Positions 27,201 through 34,819 of a stretch of 37,106 nucleotides of DNA are shown piece after piece. Both the position numbers and the translations under genes were made by a program. The stretch's first letter is position 1; each line of letters begins with the position of its first letter. The notes below the pieces were generated by a model, which saw only the letters and a program-made list of their open reading frames with translations, did not search any database and was not told where the DNA came from. This DNA is from Alteromonas_E sp964230255 (GTDB taxonomy: Bacteria > Pseudomonadota > Gammaproteobacteria > Enterobacterales > Alteromonadaceae). The stretch is from assembly GCA_964230255.1 (NCBI GenBank), contig CAXRGW010000111.1, forward strand, positions 1 to 37,106. Reading direction: 5' to 3'.

Positions 27201-28116
27201 CCCTTGGCACCACAGTGGTAAAGCTGTTTTCCATCTTATGTAGCACTTTGCCAGGTTCTGCGGTCACTTCCTCTGGAAAAGGCAATTTTTCTGGTCCCTG
27301 TAACGTGAATGTTTCTGTCGCGTCATCGTTGGAAACAATTGCAGTTACGGTTGGCGAAATCCCCGCATTACTTGACGACAAATCCACTTTTAAAAGGGCT
27401 GGTCGGTTACTGGTTAAGTTAAAATAAGCATTGTTCGGTTGTGCAACATGTGTCTGAGCGAGATATACACCTTCTAGAGCAACATCTCCAGCTATCGTCG
27501 CTGGAACTATTTCGACACTGACTGAGCTCGTTAGGCTACCACCGGCACCCTCGCAGGTCAGAGAAAAGGTTTTTGTACCTTCTGTCGAAAACGAAAGTGT
27601 TTCAGTGCCAGTCGTTGTCTTATCACCACTCCAATCACCCGACGCTACGCAACTGTCAGTGTATTCAGAAGTCCAGCTTAGTGTGAATGTGTTAAACGGC
27701 TCAACTATGCCTGCTGAAGGCGTTAATGTTATTTCGGGGGATACCGCGCTAACCACCACCGAGACTGACTGTGTAGTACTTCCACCGGCCCCCTCGCAGG
27801 TAAGGGTGTAGTCTTTAGTACCTGCTGTCGCCGGAGAGAGTGTTTCTGTGCCAGTCGTTGTTTTGTCACCACTCCAGTCACCCGAGGCCACGCAACTGTC
27901 GGCCTGCGCAGCAGTCCAACTTAAAGTTAGATCATCGAACTGCTGAACCATGTTTGTGGAGGAAGTGATCGATACTGATGGTAAGTATGACGGTGTGTCG
28001 CTCAATTCATCATTGTTATTGCTACCACCACAGGCAGACAAAAGAACGACTAATGGCAATATCAATAAACAAGCAAAATGCTCGAAAGATTGTCTTAAGT
28101 CAGGAGAAAATTTCAT
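24229..28116 (-). CDS. Lipoprotein fusing M66-type metallopeptidase, carbohydrate-binding module and sialate O-acetylesterase-like domain
   Basis: A 1295-residue surface or periplasmic lipoprotein with lipobox LLSAC (Cys29). Residues ~45-205 hold two Ig-like repeats. The peptidase domain (~210-640) has the extended zinc site HELGHAFGLPH (His470, Glu471, His474, His480) and resembles M66 enzymes such as StcE, which cut mucin-type glycoproteins. Residues ~750-800 form a cysteine- and Asp-rich, thrombospondin type 3-like calcium linker (DSDFDGIPDC). Residues ~810-930 form a CBM6/35-like module (FEAEEAAL, YGSWIKWDNVY, LDYMSASG). The C-terminus (~960-1295) is a SASA-type carbohydrate esterase with nucleophile Ser970 in LAGQSNM, a GFGWHQGWNDGG block and the C-terminal VYHWNLNAETYYLIG. 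AGGG precedes the ATG. Domain calls are from motifs only. Confidence 0.85.
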   Translation of the reverse strand: MKFSPDLRQSFEHFACLLILPLVVLLSACGGSNNNDELSDTPSYLPSVSITSSTNMVQQFDDLTLSWTAAQADSCVASGDWSGDKTTTGTETLSPATAGTKDYTLTCEGAGGSTTQSVSVVVSAVSPEITLTPSAGIVEPFNTFTLSWTSEYTDSCVASGDWSGDKTTTGTETLSFSTEGTKTFSLTCEGAGGSLTSSVSVEIVPATIAGDVALEGVYLAQTHVAQPNNAYFNLTSNRPALLKVDLSSSNAGISPTVTAIVSNDDATETFTLQGPEKLPFPEEVTAEPGKVLHKMENSFTTVVPRELVQPSMALTLKVASETLYERDIEVGAPNAMSLNMFDVYYFNKTTNQSDYPPNTFNELLSKWPVSELSLQRVRNIVFEQLVIPARPGVGAPTVKVRSPAEYKTKTGLNFDGEQAAALQWVHALSAAGGNHDVAMMYINIIGVIAGGQAGAFDGVGYGGALGILHHELGHAFGLPHWQADSAYPYRGYAHGIPGDTISWETNEMKVNVGPVWGFDFSSMTFLPPVINPNGSHPSKARYAWDPMQGGGTGTQTYPFLLNHFSDYSVKKMQLYIEDKLAVARDGDYYHWNDVDKSYSRPVDAPIGVRYPIAMDQQIFSVMAATALADRDINMVYPPIGPYTGNLIHTFDPNVPSDRALANTLNYCPSDGCDFSLKVQQGDVVNWFMLSSSASQEDDPYESASLSTVAVNLLASKGDISEITLYHTPNANLNGIDNFEQLANWNGLAAVDQCPANPNKNTAGVCGCDLIETDSDFDGIPDCIDLCPLDPIKEAPRECGCGQLEGTCAPEYRFEAEEAALSHAVTLTASIDKDYKGTGFIDYQNYGSWIKWDNVYAPSEGHYEVIFRYAAASSRPTNVLVNGSLEAVIGTVAGNGWNDWIEQSVSLKLKQGTNVIRVVAEDSTGVNLDYMSASGLTKSESLADGHDDSPITCASENNDNKLKVFILAGQSNMIGTGRVEHYVSSINSSSGISQYPSSKQSNKYFHSFGEHMHWLSGIHACEIDTLVNQDIDFYETGKGKLRYLVNEINGRFNKLVDNQGDWRIRDDVWVESRGSKSYSGWLSPTMSNDNKFGPDFMFGNTVGDALNENVLIIKVAWGGKSLQTDFRPPSSGGDVGPSYTEMVEHIHLILNDIESLVPDYSIADGYELSGFGWHQGWNDGGSWEAVNEYAVNLTNLINDIRSELNSPELPFVIASSGFGGINGEVDRREALMAIQEEVTQYPEFVDNTGFVDTRPFWRDPYESPSDQVYHWNLNAETYYLIGKEMGRSIIDLACQP
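27592..27900 (-). repeat. Two Ig-like repeats with an identical 22-residue core
   Basis: Residues 73-94 and 154-175 of the lipoprotein are identical over 22 residues (beginning DSCVASGDW, ending GTETLS) at an 81-residue spacing; the DNA differs only at scattered bases. This points to a fairly recent tandem duplication or ongoing gene conversion. Confidence 0.85.
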
Positions 28117-28468
28117 ACAAAACCCTACATAAAACCACCAATTCGAGGTTATACCATACTTTTACTTTTTCCACCTCAATAGAGGGCAAATACGTGTATG
28201 ACATAATTTGAGGAGGCCGCACACATTTGAAATGACGCTATTGTGCATTCCAGTATGCAGTGTTGCACATAGCTAATTTTAGAATACTCAGAGCAGAACT
28301 TAAGATTAGAACGACCGCTTAATAGACAGGCTATGTGAAAACTCAGTTTTGATCACCATTTAATCTAAGGGACATGTTCATATGATCAATTGGTCTAGTT
28401 AACCAATCCTAACGATTACGCTATTTACTAAAATTAGTAGTATAACGACACTAAATAAGTGCGCTGCT
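28117..28468. other. Interval with a possible left end of an IS1182-type element
   Basis: No gene is seen. A stretch starting CAGGCTATGTGAAAACTCAG at 28327 looks like the terminal sequence of IS1182-type elements, about 140 bases before the transposase relic, but no matching right end is found. ATTGGT and ACCAAT form a small dyad near 28390. Confidence 0.35.
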
Positions 28469-28940
28469 ATGTCACACCATACTCAAGGCCAAGGAATTCA
28501 CCAAGTTACCGAAGATAACCCTGTTCGTGTGATTGATGTTTTCGTTGATGGAACGGATTTGAGTAAGTTGGGATTTAAGCGTGTTCAGGCCAAACACACT
28601 GGGCGTCCAGTGTTACCACACAGCGACGTTACTTAAACTCTATATTTACGGTCACCTAAACCGTATTCAGTCATCGCGCCGATTAGAAAAAGAATCTCGT
28701 CGAAATGTTGAGTTGATGTGGCTGCTTGAGCGCCTGACGCCAGACTTCAAAACTATCGCTGACTTCAGAAAGAACAATGGCAAATCGATTAAAAATATAT
28801 GCCGCCAGTTTGTCGAACTGTGTCGCCAGATGAAGATGTTTTCCGAGTCACCGATTGCCATTGATGGTAGTAAATTTAAAGCAGTTAACAATAAGTCTAG
28901 AAACTACACGCCTAGTAAAGTGAAATTCCACATCAAAAAC
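28469..28940 (+). pseudogene. Broken IS1182-family transposase, N-terminal part
   Basis: The first frame (ATG 28469) gives VTEDNPVRVIDVFVDGTDLS and KLGFKRV, then TGRP; after one extra base near 28602-28606 the next frame continues YHTATLLKLYIYGHLNR, IQSSRRLEKESRRNVELMWL, PDFKTIADFRKNNGKSI and AIDGSKFKAVNN. These are hallmark IS1182 transposase segments, including the first Asp of the DDE triad (AIDGSKF). The remaining ~60% of the transposase is missing after about 28940. The element is dead through a frameshift and a 3' truncation. Confidence 0.88.
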
Positions 28941-29132
28941 AAGCATAATACATTAGCGTTTCATAGATTATGGCAAGTGCTTTTTTGTGAATAAATTTCG
29001 TGTCAGTATATCAATGAAGAACATACCGATTGAAAATGAAGCCTTTTGTAGTCGACTAAAGGACAATAAGCGATAGCTCGATATGGGCTATGTTGTGATT
29101 CTAAAGCAATAGAGAAGTGGAGTTGGAAAAAC

Positions 29133-30044
29133 TTAATCGTCAGCTGAATCTTGTAACCAGTCGACTTGGAAGCCAGCGCGACGCTTTTTCTCTAATAACT
29201 CTTCGATCAGCGGCGTAAGGATCAACTCCATAGCTAGACCCATCTTGCCACCTGGCACAACGAGTGTATTGATCCTTGACATAAAAGCACCGTCAATCAT
29301 TTGTAGCAGATAAGGAAAATTCACATTTTTCATTTCACGACGAAAGCGCACTACGACAAAGCTTTCATCTTGGCTCGGGATTTCTCGAGCACTGAACGGG
29401 TTAGATGTATCAACCGTTGGTACGCGTTGAAAGTTAACGTGAGTACGTGAAAACTGCGGCGTGATGTAATGAAAATAATCGTCGAGGCTACGTACAATAC
29501 TGCTCATTACTGCTTCACGACTATGACCTCTATCTGTGGTATCTCTAACAATCTTCTGGATCCATTCGAGGTTAACAATAGGTACCATGCCAACCAATAG
29601 ATCAACGTGCTGGGCGACGTCGGCATCATCCGTTGCAACACCGCCATGTAAACCCTCATAAAACAGCAAATCGGTATTTTCAGGCAAATCTTGCCATGGT
29701 GTGAATGTGCCGGGCATTTGATTGAAGGGTACCGCCTCATCAAAGGTGTGCAGATATTGACGAAATCTACCTCGGCCAGTTTCGGCGTATTCTTTAAATA
29801 AGTTTTCAAGCATGACGAAATCATTCGCTTTGGGACCAAAGTAGCTGATATGGCGGCCTTGCTCCTGAGCCTTGCGAATTTCAACTTCCATTTCAGGGCG
29901 TGTGAAACGGTGAAAACTGTCTCCACCAACGACAGCAGAATTGACCGACAAGTTGCGAAAAATATGTCGGATTGCATTTGTTGTTGTCGTTGTACCTGCG
30001 CCGGAAGAACCGGTGATAGCAATTATAGGGTGTTTGACAGACAT
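29133..30044 (-). CDS. prkB: Phosphoribulokinase, PrkB type
   Basis: The 303-residue protein matches E. coli PrkB closely: P-loop GSSGAGTTT at residues 12-20, GDSFHRFTRPEM, RHISYFGPKANDF, LFYEGLHGG, VPIVNLEWIQKI and VVPGGKMGLAMELI near the C-terminus. Phosphoribulokinases make ribulose 1,5-bisphosphate from ribulose 5-phosphate and ATP. No RuBisCO or other Calvin-cycle gene is in this window, and the PrkB branch occurs in many heterotrophs with unsettled function. It stands alone, with an IS relic downstream and the K+ channel gene upstream on the same strand (127-base gap). Confidence 0.93.
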   Translation of the reverse strand: MSVKHPIIAITGSSGAGTTTTTNAIRHIFRNLSVNSAVVGGDSFHRFTRPEMEVEIRKAQEQGRHISYFGPKANDFVMLENLFKEYAETGRGRFRQYLHTFDEAVPFNQMPGTFTPWQDLPENTDLLFYEGLHGGVATDDADVAQHVDLLVGMVPIVNLEWIQKIVRDTTDRGHSREAVMSSIVRSLDDYFHYITPQFSRTHVNFQRVPTVDTSNPFSAREIPSQDESFVVVRFRREMKNVNFPYLLQMIDGAFMSRINTLVVPGGKMGLAMELILTPLIEELLEKKRRAGFQVDWLQDSADD

Positions 30045-30171
30045 AGCGCTCGAAAACTTAGAATGGAACGATAGTTATATTCAAGCTGACATCGTTGGTC
30101 AAGCGCTTTGCAATTCAACAGTACAAATTCATCAACCAACTATTGCCAGTAAAATACTCAGAAAAAAGTAT

Positions 30172-31104
30172 CTAAGGCTTTGATTTATAACGCTCTCGCT
30201 GGATATTAAGGCTCTTGATCAGTAATGCCGCTTCTTCTTCGTCCAGCCCTAATGATTTTCGCACATGCTCTAGTTGTTCAAGCTCGCTCAACGACAGATG
30301 ACCATCATTGAGCAAATCCAGTACACGCTGTCGGAAAGAGTCGCGATTTAACGCCATTTGCTCCATGAATGAGGATGCCAAGATACCCGCTGGCAAGGCA
30401 AACAAGGCAACCCCAATCAACACGACAAAGCCGGCGAAAAGCTTGCCTTCAGTGGTAATTGGGACAACATCACCGTAACCAACTGTACTTAAAGTAACCA
30501 CCGACCACCACAGAGATTCAGGAATTGTACCGAAATGTTCTGGCTGGACGTAACGCTCTAAGTGATACATAACTGTTGCTGCAATGACCATCATGATCAT
30601 CAATACGCCTAGTGCCGCAGCTATGACTCTGTACTCTCTAGCAATAACGGTTTGCAGTGTTTGCATAGCCCGTGAATAACGTCCTAACTTAAACAAGCGA
30701 ATTAGCCGGAACAAACGTAATACACGCAGATCAATTGCGACAAACACGCTCAAGTAGAAGGGTAAAATAGCCAAGAGATCGACCACTGACATGGGTCTAA
30801 AAATAAATAATACTCGCTGTTTCAACTTACCCTGCGGTTGTTGGGTGGCTTGCGGTTCAAGAGTACAAGTCCAGACCCTAGCGAAATACTCAATAGTAAA
30901 TATGATGACAGAAATAATCTCGAAAGTTCGAAAATGTAGCGCATAAGGGGTGTGATATTCAGGCATCGTCTCCATTATCACTGCAACTACATTGGCAATG
31001 ATTAAGACAATCAAAAACCAATCAAACCACAGACCGTGGTGGTTTTTTTCATCGGTTGGCTTAAGAATTAAGAACAGCTTCGATTGGATTTGACTAGTGC
31101 TCAT
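30172..31104 (-). CDS. Voltage-gated potassium channel (six-TM Kv type)
   Basis: A 310-residue inner-membrane protein with six membrane segments and a pore loop. The selectivity filter is TVGYGD (residues 207-212). The S4 voltage sensor has regularly spaced arginines (LRVLRLFRLIRLFKLGRYSR, residues ~126-145). A charged C-terminal helix (~250-305) probably mediates assembly. It is expected to pass K+ on depolarisation. The start overlaps the stop of an upstream small ORF by four bases (ATGA), which suggests coupling to that ORF. Confidence 0.93.
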   Translation of the reverse strand: MSTSQIQSKLFLILKPTDEKNHHGLWFDWFLIVLIIANVVAVIMETMPEYHTPYALHFRTFEIISVIIFTIEYFARVWTCTLEPQATQQPQGKLKQRVLFIFRPMSVVDLLAILPFYLSVFVAIDLRVLRLFRLIRLFKLGRYSRAMQTLQTVIAREYRVIAAALGVLMIMMVIAATVMYHLERYVQPEHFGTIPESLWWSVVTLSTVGYGDVVPITTEGKLFAGFVVLIGVALFALPAGILASSFMEQMALNRDSFRQRVLDLLNDGHLSLSELEQLEHVRKSLGLDEEEAALLIKSLNIQRERYKSKP

Positions 31105-31358
31105 TGTGACTCATTGATGTAATGCTTTGATGCTCGGCCATGGGATTGACGTGATAAAATTGTGCGGGTAGTGGGCATGCCAGTATCAATTAGCAACCGT
31201 ATCTTATCGATTAAACCTTCGCCGAACTGCTCTTCAACTTTAATAAACAAGTGTGGCACGTGAAAGGCTCGCCAATTGATTAGTTTAGTTGAATTGGCGT
31301 TTATACTTAAGGTTGCCACTGCGCATAACGCCGACAAAATAGAAAAAAATACCCGCAC
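31101..31358 (-). CDS. Small predicted exported protein, 85 residues
   Basis: I do not recognise this family. The N-terminus looks like a signal peptide (MRVFFSILSALCAVATLS, then INANS). The mature part is ~60 residues with Arg, His and Lys in plenty and no cysteines. The start is GTG with GGTAGG five bases upstream. The stop overlaps the K+ channel start by four bases, which favours a real coupled gene, but the frame could be chance. Confidence 0.45.
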   Translation of the reverse strand: MRVFFSILSALCAVATLSINANSTKLINWRAFHVPHLFIKVEEQFGEGLIDKIRLLIDTGMPTTRTILSRQSHGRASKHYINESQ

Positions 31359-31377
31359 GTATACCTACCGAAATCCA

Positions 31378-31402
31378 TTTATTTAGTCTAACGGTAAATA
31401 AA
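31378..31402. repeat. AT-rich inverted repeat after the ABC operon
   Basis: TTTATTTA and TAAATAAA form 8-bp perfect arms around nine bases, just past the permease stop codon (31421). It could be a weak transcript-end hairpin. Confidence 0.35.
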
Positions 31403-31420
31403 GCCGAGTAAATAAGCAAA

Positions 31421-32659
31421 TTAGTCGGTATGTAATGCCTCAATTGGATTGAGCTTAGATGCCTTGATGGCGGGAAAAACACCAAAGCCAACACCGACCA
31501 ACATACAAATTGCCAACGATAAAAATATGGCCGGCATCGACCAGATAACCGCCCAACCTGAGTAAAAACCGATTAACTCAGACAAGATCAAGCCAAACAT
31601 CACGCCCAAAAGTCCACCCAATACACTGATAGTGAAACTCTCCGCTAGAAACTGCAACTTGATGTCTTTCTGGGTTGCGCCGATAGCGCGTAGCAGCCCT
31701 ATTTCTTTTGTCCGCTCAAGTACGTTTGCCAACATGATATTCATGATGCCGATACCGCCAACGAGTAATGAGATTCCGGCAACACAGGCCATAACGATAT
31801 TAAAAATAGCTTGGGTTTGCGCCTGTTGTTCAAGCAACGCTGCCGGTACAATCAGGGTGTAATCATCGACTTCACCATGCCGCAATGACATTAGTTTTTG
31901 CACCGCTTTGGCTGCTACGCGCGGATCATAATCAGTCTCCACGCCGAATTTTACCAAGTCCAATTCGGCCGCTAAAGTATCGCGCTTTAACTTGTGCTCT
32001 GCTGTGCCAATAGGCACAAATATTCGGTATTGATCACCGCCAATCTGAACACCTTGGAACTCATTTTTAGCTGTTTGCGGCGCAGCTAAAATCCCAACGA
32101 CTTTTAACCACAAATGATTGACCTTAATAAGACCTTGCAGCGCATCACCGGCGGGAAACAATTCAGCTGCAACGTCAGCACCAATAACGGCAACTTGATA
32201 CAGGCTTTGATCGTCATCTGCTGTTAAAAAGCGTCCCTCTTGAAGTGATAAATTAGCGTGACCGAAGTAGCTAGTGGTAACACCTAACACCTCTGCCTCT
32301 GACTTTGTGTGCTCACTGTATAAATCGTGAATTTTGACGTTCTTCGAGGCACTGTAGTCGGCAATAAATGGCAAGGTTGAGAGAGCCGCATCAATATCAC
32401 CCATGGATAAGCCCATACTTTCTTCACGCAACTCTCGCAGCTGTTCAGTCTCTACGGGTTTGTTTTCGATAATGAGATTATTGACCCCCATTGAATCGAT
32501 CATTTGCAGTGCCTCACGCTCGGCACCTGCGCCGATGTTCAACATTGCTATTACAGCTCCAACACCAAAGATCATACCCAAAAGCGTTAAAAATGTGCGT
32601 AGCTTTTGCGCCGACAGCTCAATCGCCGCGTCTCTGATCAAGGCGATATACAAACTCAT
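31421..32659 (-). CDS. MacB/FtsX-type ABC transporter permease
   Basis: A 412-residue permease with one N-terminal membrane helix (~20-45), a MacB-like periplasmic domain (~46-285) and three C-terminal helices (~290-400). Family signatures are KLRTFLTLLGMIFGVGAVIA near the N-terminus and ILLANVLERTKEIGLLRAIG-type text (here MLANVLERTKEIGLLRAIGA), with FPAIKASKLNPIEALHTD at the end. Such permeases act as mechanotransmitters that work a periplasmic adaptor rather than carrying substrate through the inner membrane. It is the last gene of a five-gene operon and overlaps the preceding adaptor gene by four bases (ATGA). Confidence 0.93.
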   Translation of the reverse strand: MSLYIALIRDAAIELSAQKLRTFLTLLGMIFGVGAVIAMLNIGAGAEREALQMIDSMGVNNLIIENKPVETEQLRELREESMGLSMGDIDAALSTLPFIADYSASKNVKIHDLYSEHTKSEAEVLGVTTSYFGHANLSLQEGRFLTADDDQSLYQVAVIGADVAAELFPAGDALQGLIKVNHLWLKVVGILAAPQTAKNEFQGVQIGGDQYRIFVPIGTAEHKLKRDTLAAELDLVKFGVETDYDPRVAAKAVQKLMSLRHGEVDDYTLIVPAALLEQQAQTQAIFNIVMACVAGISLLVGGIGIMNIMLANVLERTKEIGLLRAIGATQKDIKLQFLAESFTISVLGGLLGVMFGLILSELIGFYSGWAVIWSMPAIFLSLAICMLVGVGFGVFPAIKASKLNPIEALHTD

Positions 32660-33849
32660 CCTTGTACCTCCGGATGACTCAACGCAACAATATCACCTTG
32701 CTTTAATCCTTCGGTCACTTCAACAAAAAACAAGTTCTTTTCTCCGGTCACTACTGTGCGCTGCTGCCACTCATCTCCTTGTTTTACATAGACATAGCTT
32801 GCTTCTAAATCGTGCTCCAATGCTTGTAAAGGCACCAACAGTGTCTCGGTTGCTAACCCATTACTAATTGTTGCACTCAGTTTACGACCTGGTTGGAGCA
32901 ATTCTGGTATTTGCTCATCAAAGCTCACCACCACTTCATAATAAGTGATTGGGCTGCCACGCTCGATTGAGCGAGGAAAACCACTGACTTCAATGACTTT
33001 GCCAGTGAGCGCCCGGTCGGGAAAAGCGTTCAATACCAAAGTAACAGAGAGATCTTGTCGTAACCCGATGGCATCTCTGGACAGCACAAACACACGAGCC
33101 TGCATTTTTTCTAGATTCGGGATGGTGGCAATGGGTCGTCCTGGAAATACGGTTTGACCAACACTGGGTTTTTCACCTCGACGGTCGCGCTCATAAGTAA
33201 GTAAACCGTCATTGGGCGCATATACGAGTAGCTTGGAAAGCGCATCTTGATGACGCTGGAATTTTACCGCGTGACCTTGTCGACGAATATCGAGTACTGC
33301 TTTTTCACTGTCATTTTGTTCTATTACGCTGTCGCCCTTCCAATCCAAGAATTCATCTTTGGCTAACAGGTAATCACGATTTTGCAGAGTTTCGATTATC
33401 TCAAGTTGGCTATAAACACGCACATCGTCAATTGCAAAGCGATCGACAAATTGAAACTCGTGATCAACAAATTGTTGCTCTGATTGGATTTCGCTTACCT
33501 GCCGACTTTGCTGAGCAACACTCTGGGCGATGTCTTGCTCAATCATACGCATTTCTAATTCTTCATTGCGACTGTCTTTTAGAAGCTGCTCACCGTCAAA
33601 ACGCGCAATCACATCACCTTTTTTGACCATCGAATGTTCTGGGGCTAACCACTCGATTGTCATAGGTTGTCGCCCTGGGCTCATGATGCGCTGTGCAACA
33701 GCCGCTTCAACTTCGCCTTGTGCACGCATATCTACTTGAAGGGATTGTGCCGTCACTTCATAGCTGGGGATCACGTCAGCCTGTTCTTCACAACCCAATA
33801 ACGGTAATAGCAGTGCCAATGGCAGACCGCGCTTAAATAAATTCAACAT
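32656..33849 (-). CDS. HlyD/MacA-type periplasmic adaptor, lipoprotein (third of three)
   Basis: A 397-residue adaptor with lipobox LLGC (Cys20), a split lipoyl/barrel-sandwich domain (halves around residues 55-90 and 225-265), a long coiled-coil hairpin between them (~95-220) and beta-barrel plus membrane-proximal domains to the C-terminus (GLKQGDIVALS). It is the longest of the three adaptors and the only one with a full membrane-proximal end, like a complete MacA. Its start overlaps the preceding adaptor gene by 17 bases, and its stop overlaps the permease start. Confidence 0.9.
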   Translation of the reverse strand: MLNLFKRGLPLALLLPLLGCEEQADVIPSYEVTAQSLQVDMRAQGEVEAAVAQRIMSPGRQPMTIEWLAPEHSMVKKGDVIARFDGEQLLKDSRNEELEMRMIEQDIAQSVAQQSRQVSEIQSEQQFVDHEFQFVDRFAIDDVRVYSQLEIIETLQNRDYLLAKDEFLDWKGDSVIEQNDSEKAVLDIRRQGHAVKFQRHQDALSKLLVYAPNDGLLTYERDRRGEKPSVGQTVFPGRPIATIPNLEKMQARVFVLSRDAIGLRQDLSVTLVLNAFPDRALTGKVIEVSGFPRSIERGSPITYYEVVVSFDEQIPELLQPGRKLSATISNGLATETLLVPLQALEHDLEASYVYVKQGDEWQQRTVVTGEKNLFFVEVTEGLKQGDIVALSHPEVQG

Positions 33850-34819
33850 TAGCCTTCATTCCTGGGCGCATTATGCTTAAATCTGCTTCGTCTAACGTGA
33901 CCCAAGCATCAACAACAACTTTTAGATTCCATTGCGATTTGGTCCGATAGGTTTTGCCTAAGTTCTCCAAACTGCCAATAAATGCGCGCTCCGGATGGTC
34001 ATCTAGAACAATACGCACCGCTTGCCCCGGCTTAATTTGCGCCGATAGCGACTCGTCAATTTCTACTTTAACCGCCAGTTGCTCCAGCGATGGTAAGTTC
34101 ATTAACGAACGCCCCATAAAGACCGTTTCACCCACTGCAGGCTTGTTGTCCTCCCAATCAGCAATATAAGTCACCATGCCATCCGCCGGTGCTTTTATTT
34201 CTAGTTTGGCGATACTATCTTGAAACTCTTTAACCCGCGCTTCGGCATTCGCCACTTTGGCATTTTGTACTTCAAGATTAACAGCTGCTGCTTGTTTGTG
34301 CTGTGCGAGCTTTTGTTCGGCTTGTGTCAGCAATGCGGTAGCAATCTCAAACTCAGCAATTTCTTTTTGCCGCTCAATTTCCGATTGTGAAGAGTCGGTG
34401 ATCTCGACTTTACGCTTTGCAATATCTCGGTTTTTCTTCGCTTCAGCCACCTGTAAAATCAAATCTTGCTCAGTCGCCTCGTCGCGAATCGCTGATTTTT
34501 CACGCTCTTTTAACGCAGCATCTAAATCACTTTGACGACCGACCAGATCATTGCGCAGCTTCTGACCATCAAAACGCACCAACAAGTCGCCCTGTTTGAC
34601 CAACGTATTTTCACGCGCCAAAAACTCAATCTTAAACTGCCACATGCGACGAATATTTGGCGGACCTATGGTAATTTCTTGTAAAGAGACCAACTCAGCA
34701 GGTGCGATTAGTGCTTGCTCAGTCTGACTGACAGAGGTTTCTGTTGGCGTTGAAGAATCAGCACAGCTCCACAGTAGCATTGGGACAAATGCAGCTAGTA
34801 GTATTTTATTAAGCTTCAT
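33833..34819 (-). CDS. HlyD-type periplasmic adaptor, lipoprotein (second of three)
   Basis: A 328-residue adaptor whose signal sequence ends at WSC, a slightly unusual lipobox (Trp at -2). It has a barrel-sandwich domain (ENTLVKQGDLLVRFDGQ and IKAPADGMVTYIADWEDNKP), a coiled coil between these halves (~90-200), and a beta-barrel ending MRPGMKANVEF at the C-terminus; the membrane-proximal domain is missing. The ATG at 34819 is preferred over a TTG at 34831 because GAGG lies six bases upstream and the signal peptide is cleaner. It overlaps both neighbouring adaptor genes. Confidence 0.88.
   Translation of the reverse strand: MKLNKILLAAFVPMLLWSCADSSTPTETSVSQTEQALIAPAELVSLQEITIGPPNIRRMWQFKIEFLARENTLVKQGDLLVRFDGQKLRNDLVGRQSDLDAALKEREKSAIRDEATEQDLILQVAEAKKNRDIAKRKVEITDSSQSEIERQKEIAEFEIATALLTQAEQKLAQHKQAAAVNLEVQNAKVANAEARVKEFQDSIAKLEIKAPADGMVTYIADWEDNKPAVGETVFMGRSLMNLPSLEQLAVKVEIDESLSAQIKPGQAVRIVLDDHPERAFIGSLENLGKTYRTKSQWNLKVVVDAWVTLDEADLSIMRPGMKANVEFI

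Noticed and set aside
29507..30022. 171-codon minus-strand frame inside prkB
   Set aside because: Out-of-frame shadow of the well-supported prkB gene.
29133..30044. prkB as evidence for autotrophy
   Set aside because: PrkB-type enzymes occur in many heterotrophs, and no carbon-fixation gene is in the window.
32403..32867. 154-codon plus-strand frame opposite the permease and third adaptor
   Set aside because: Antisense shadow spanning two real, overlapping genes.
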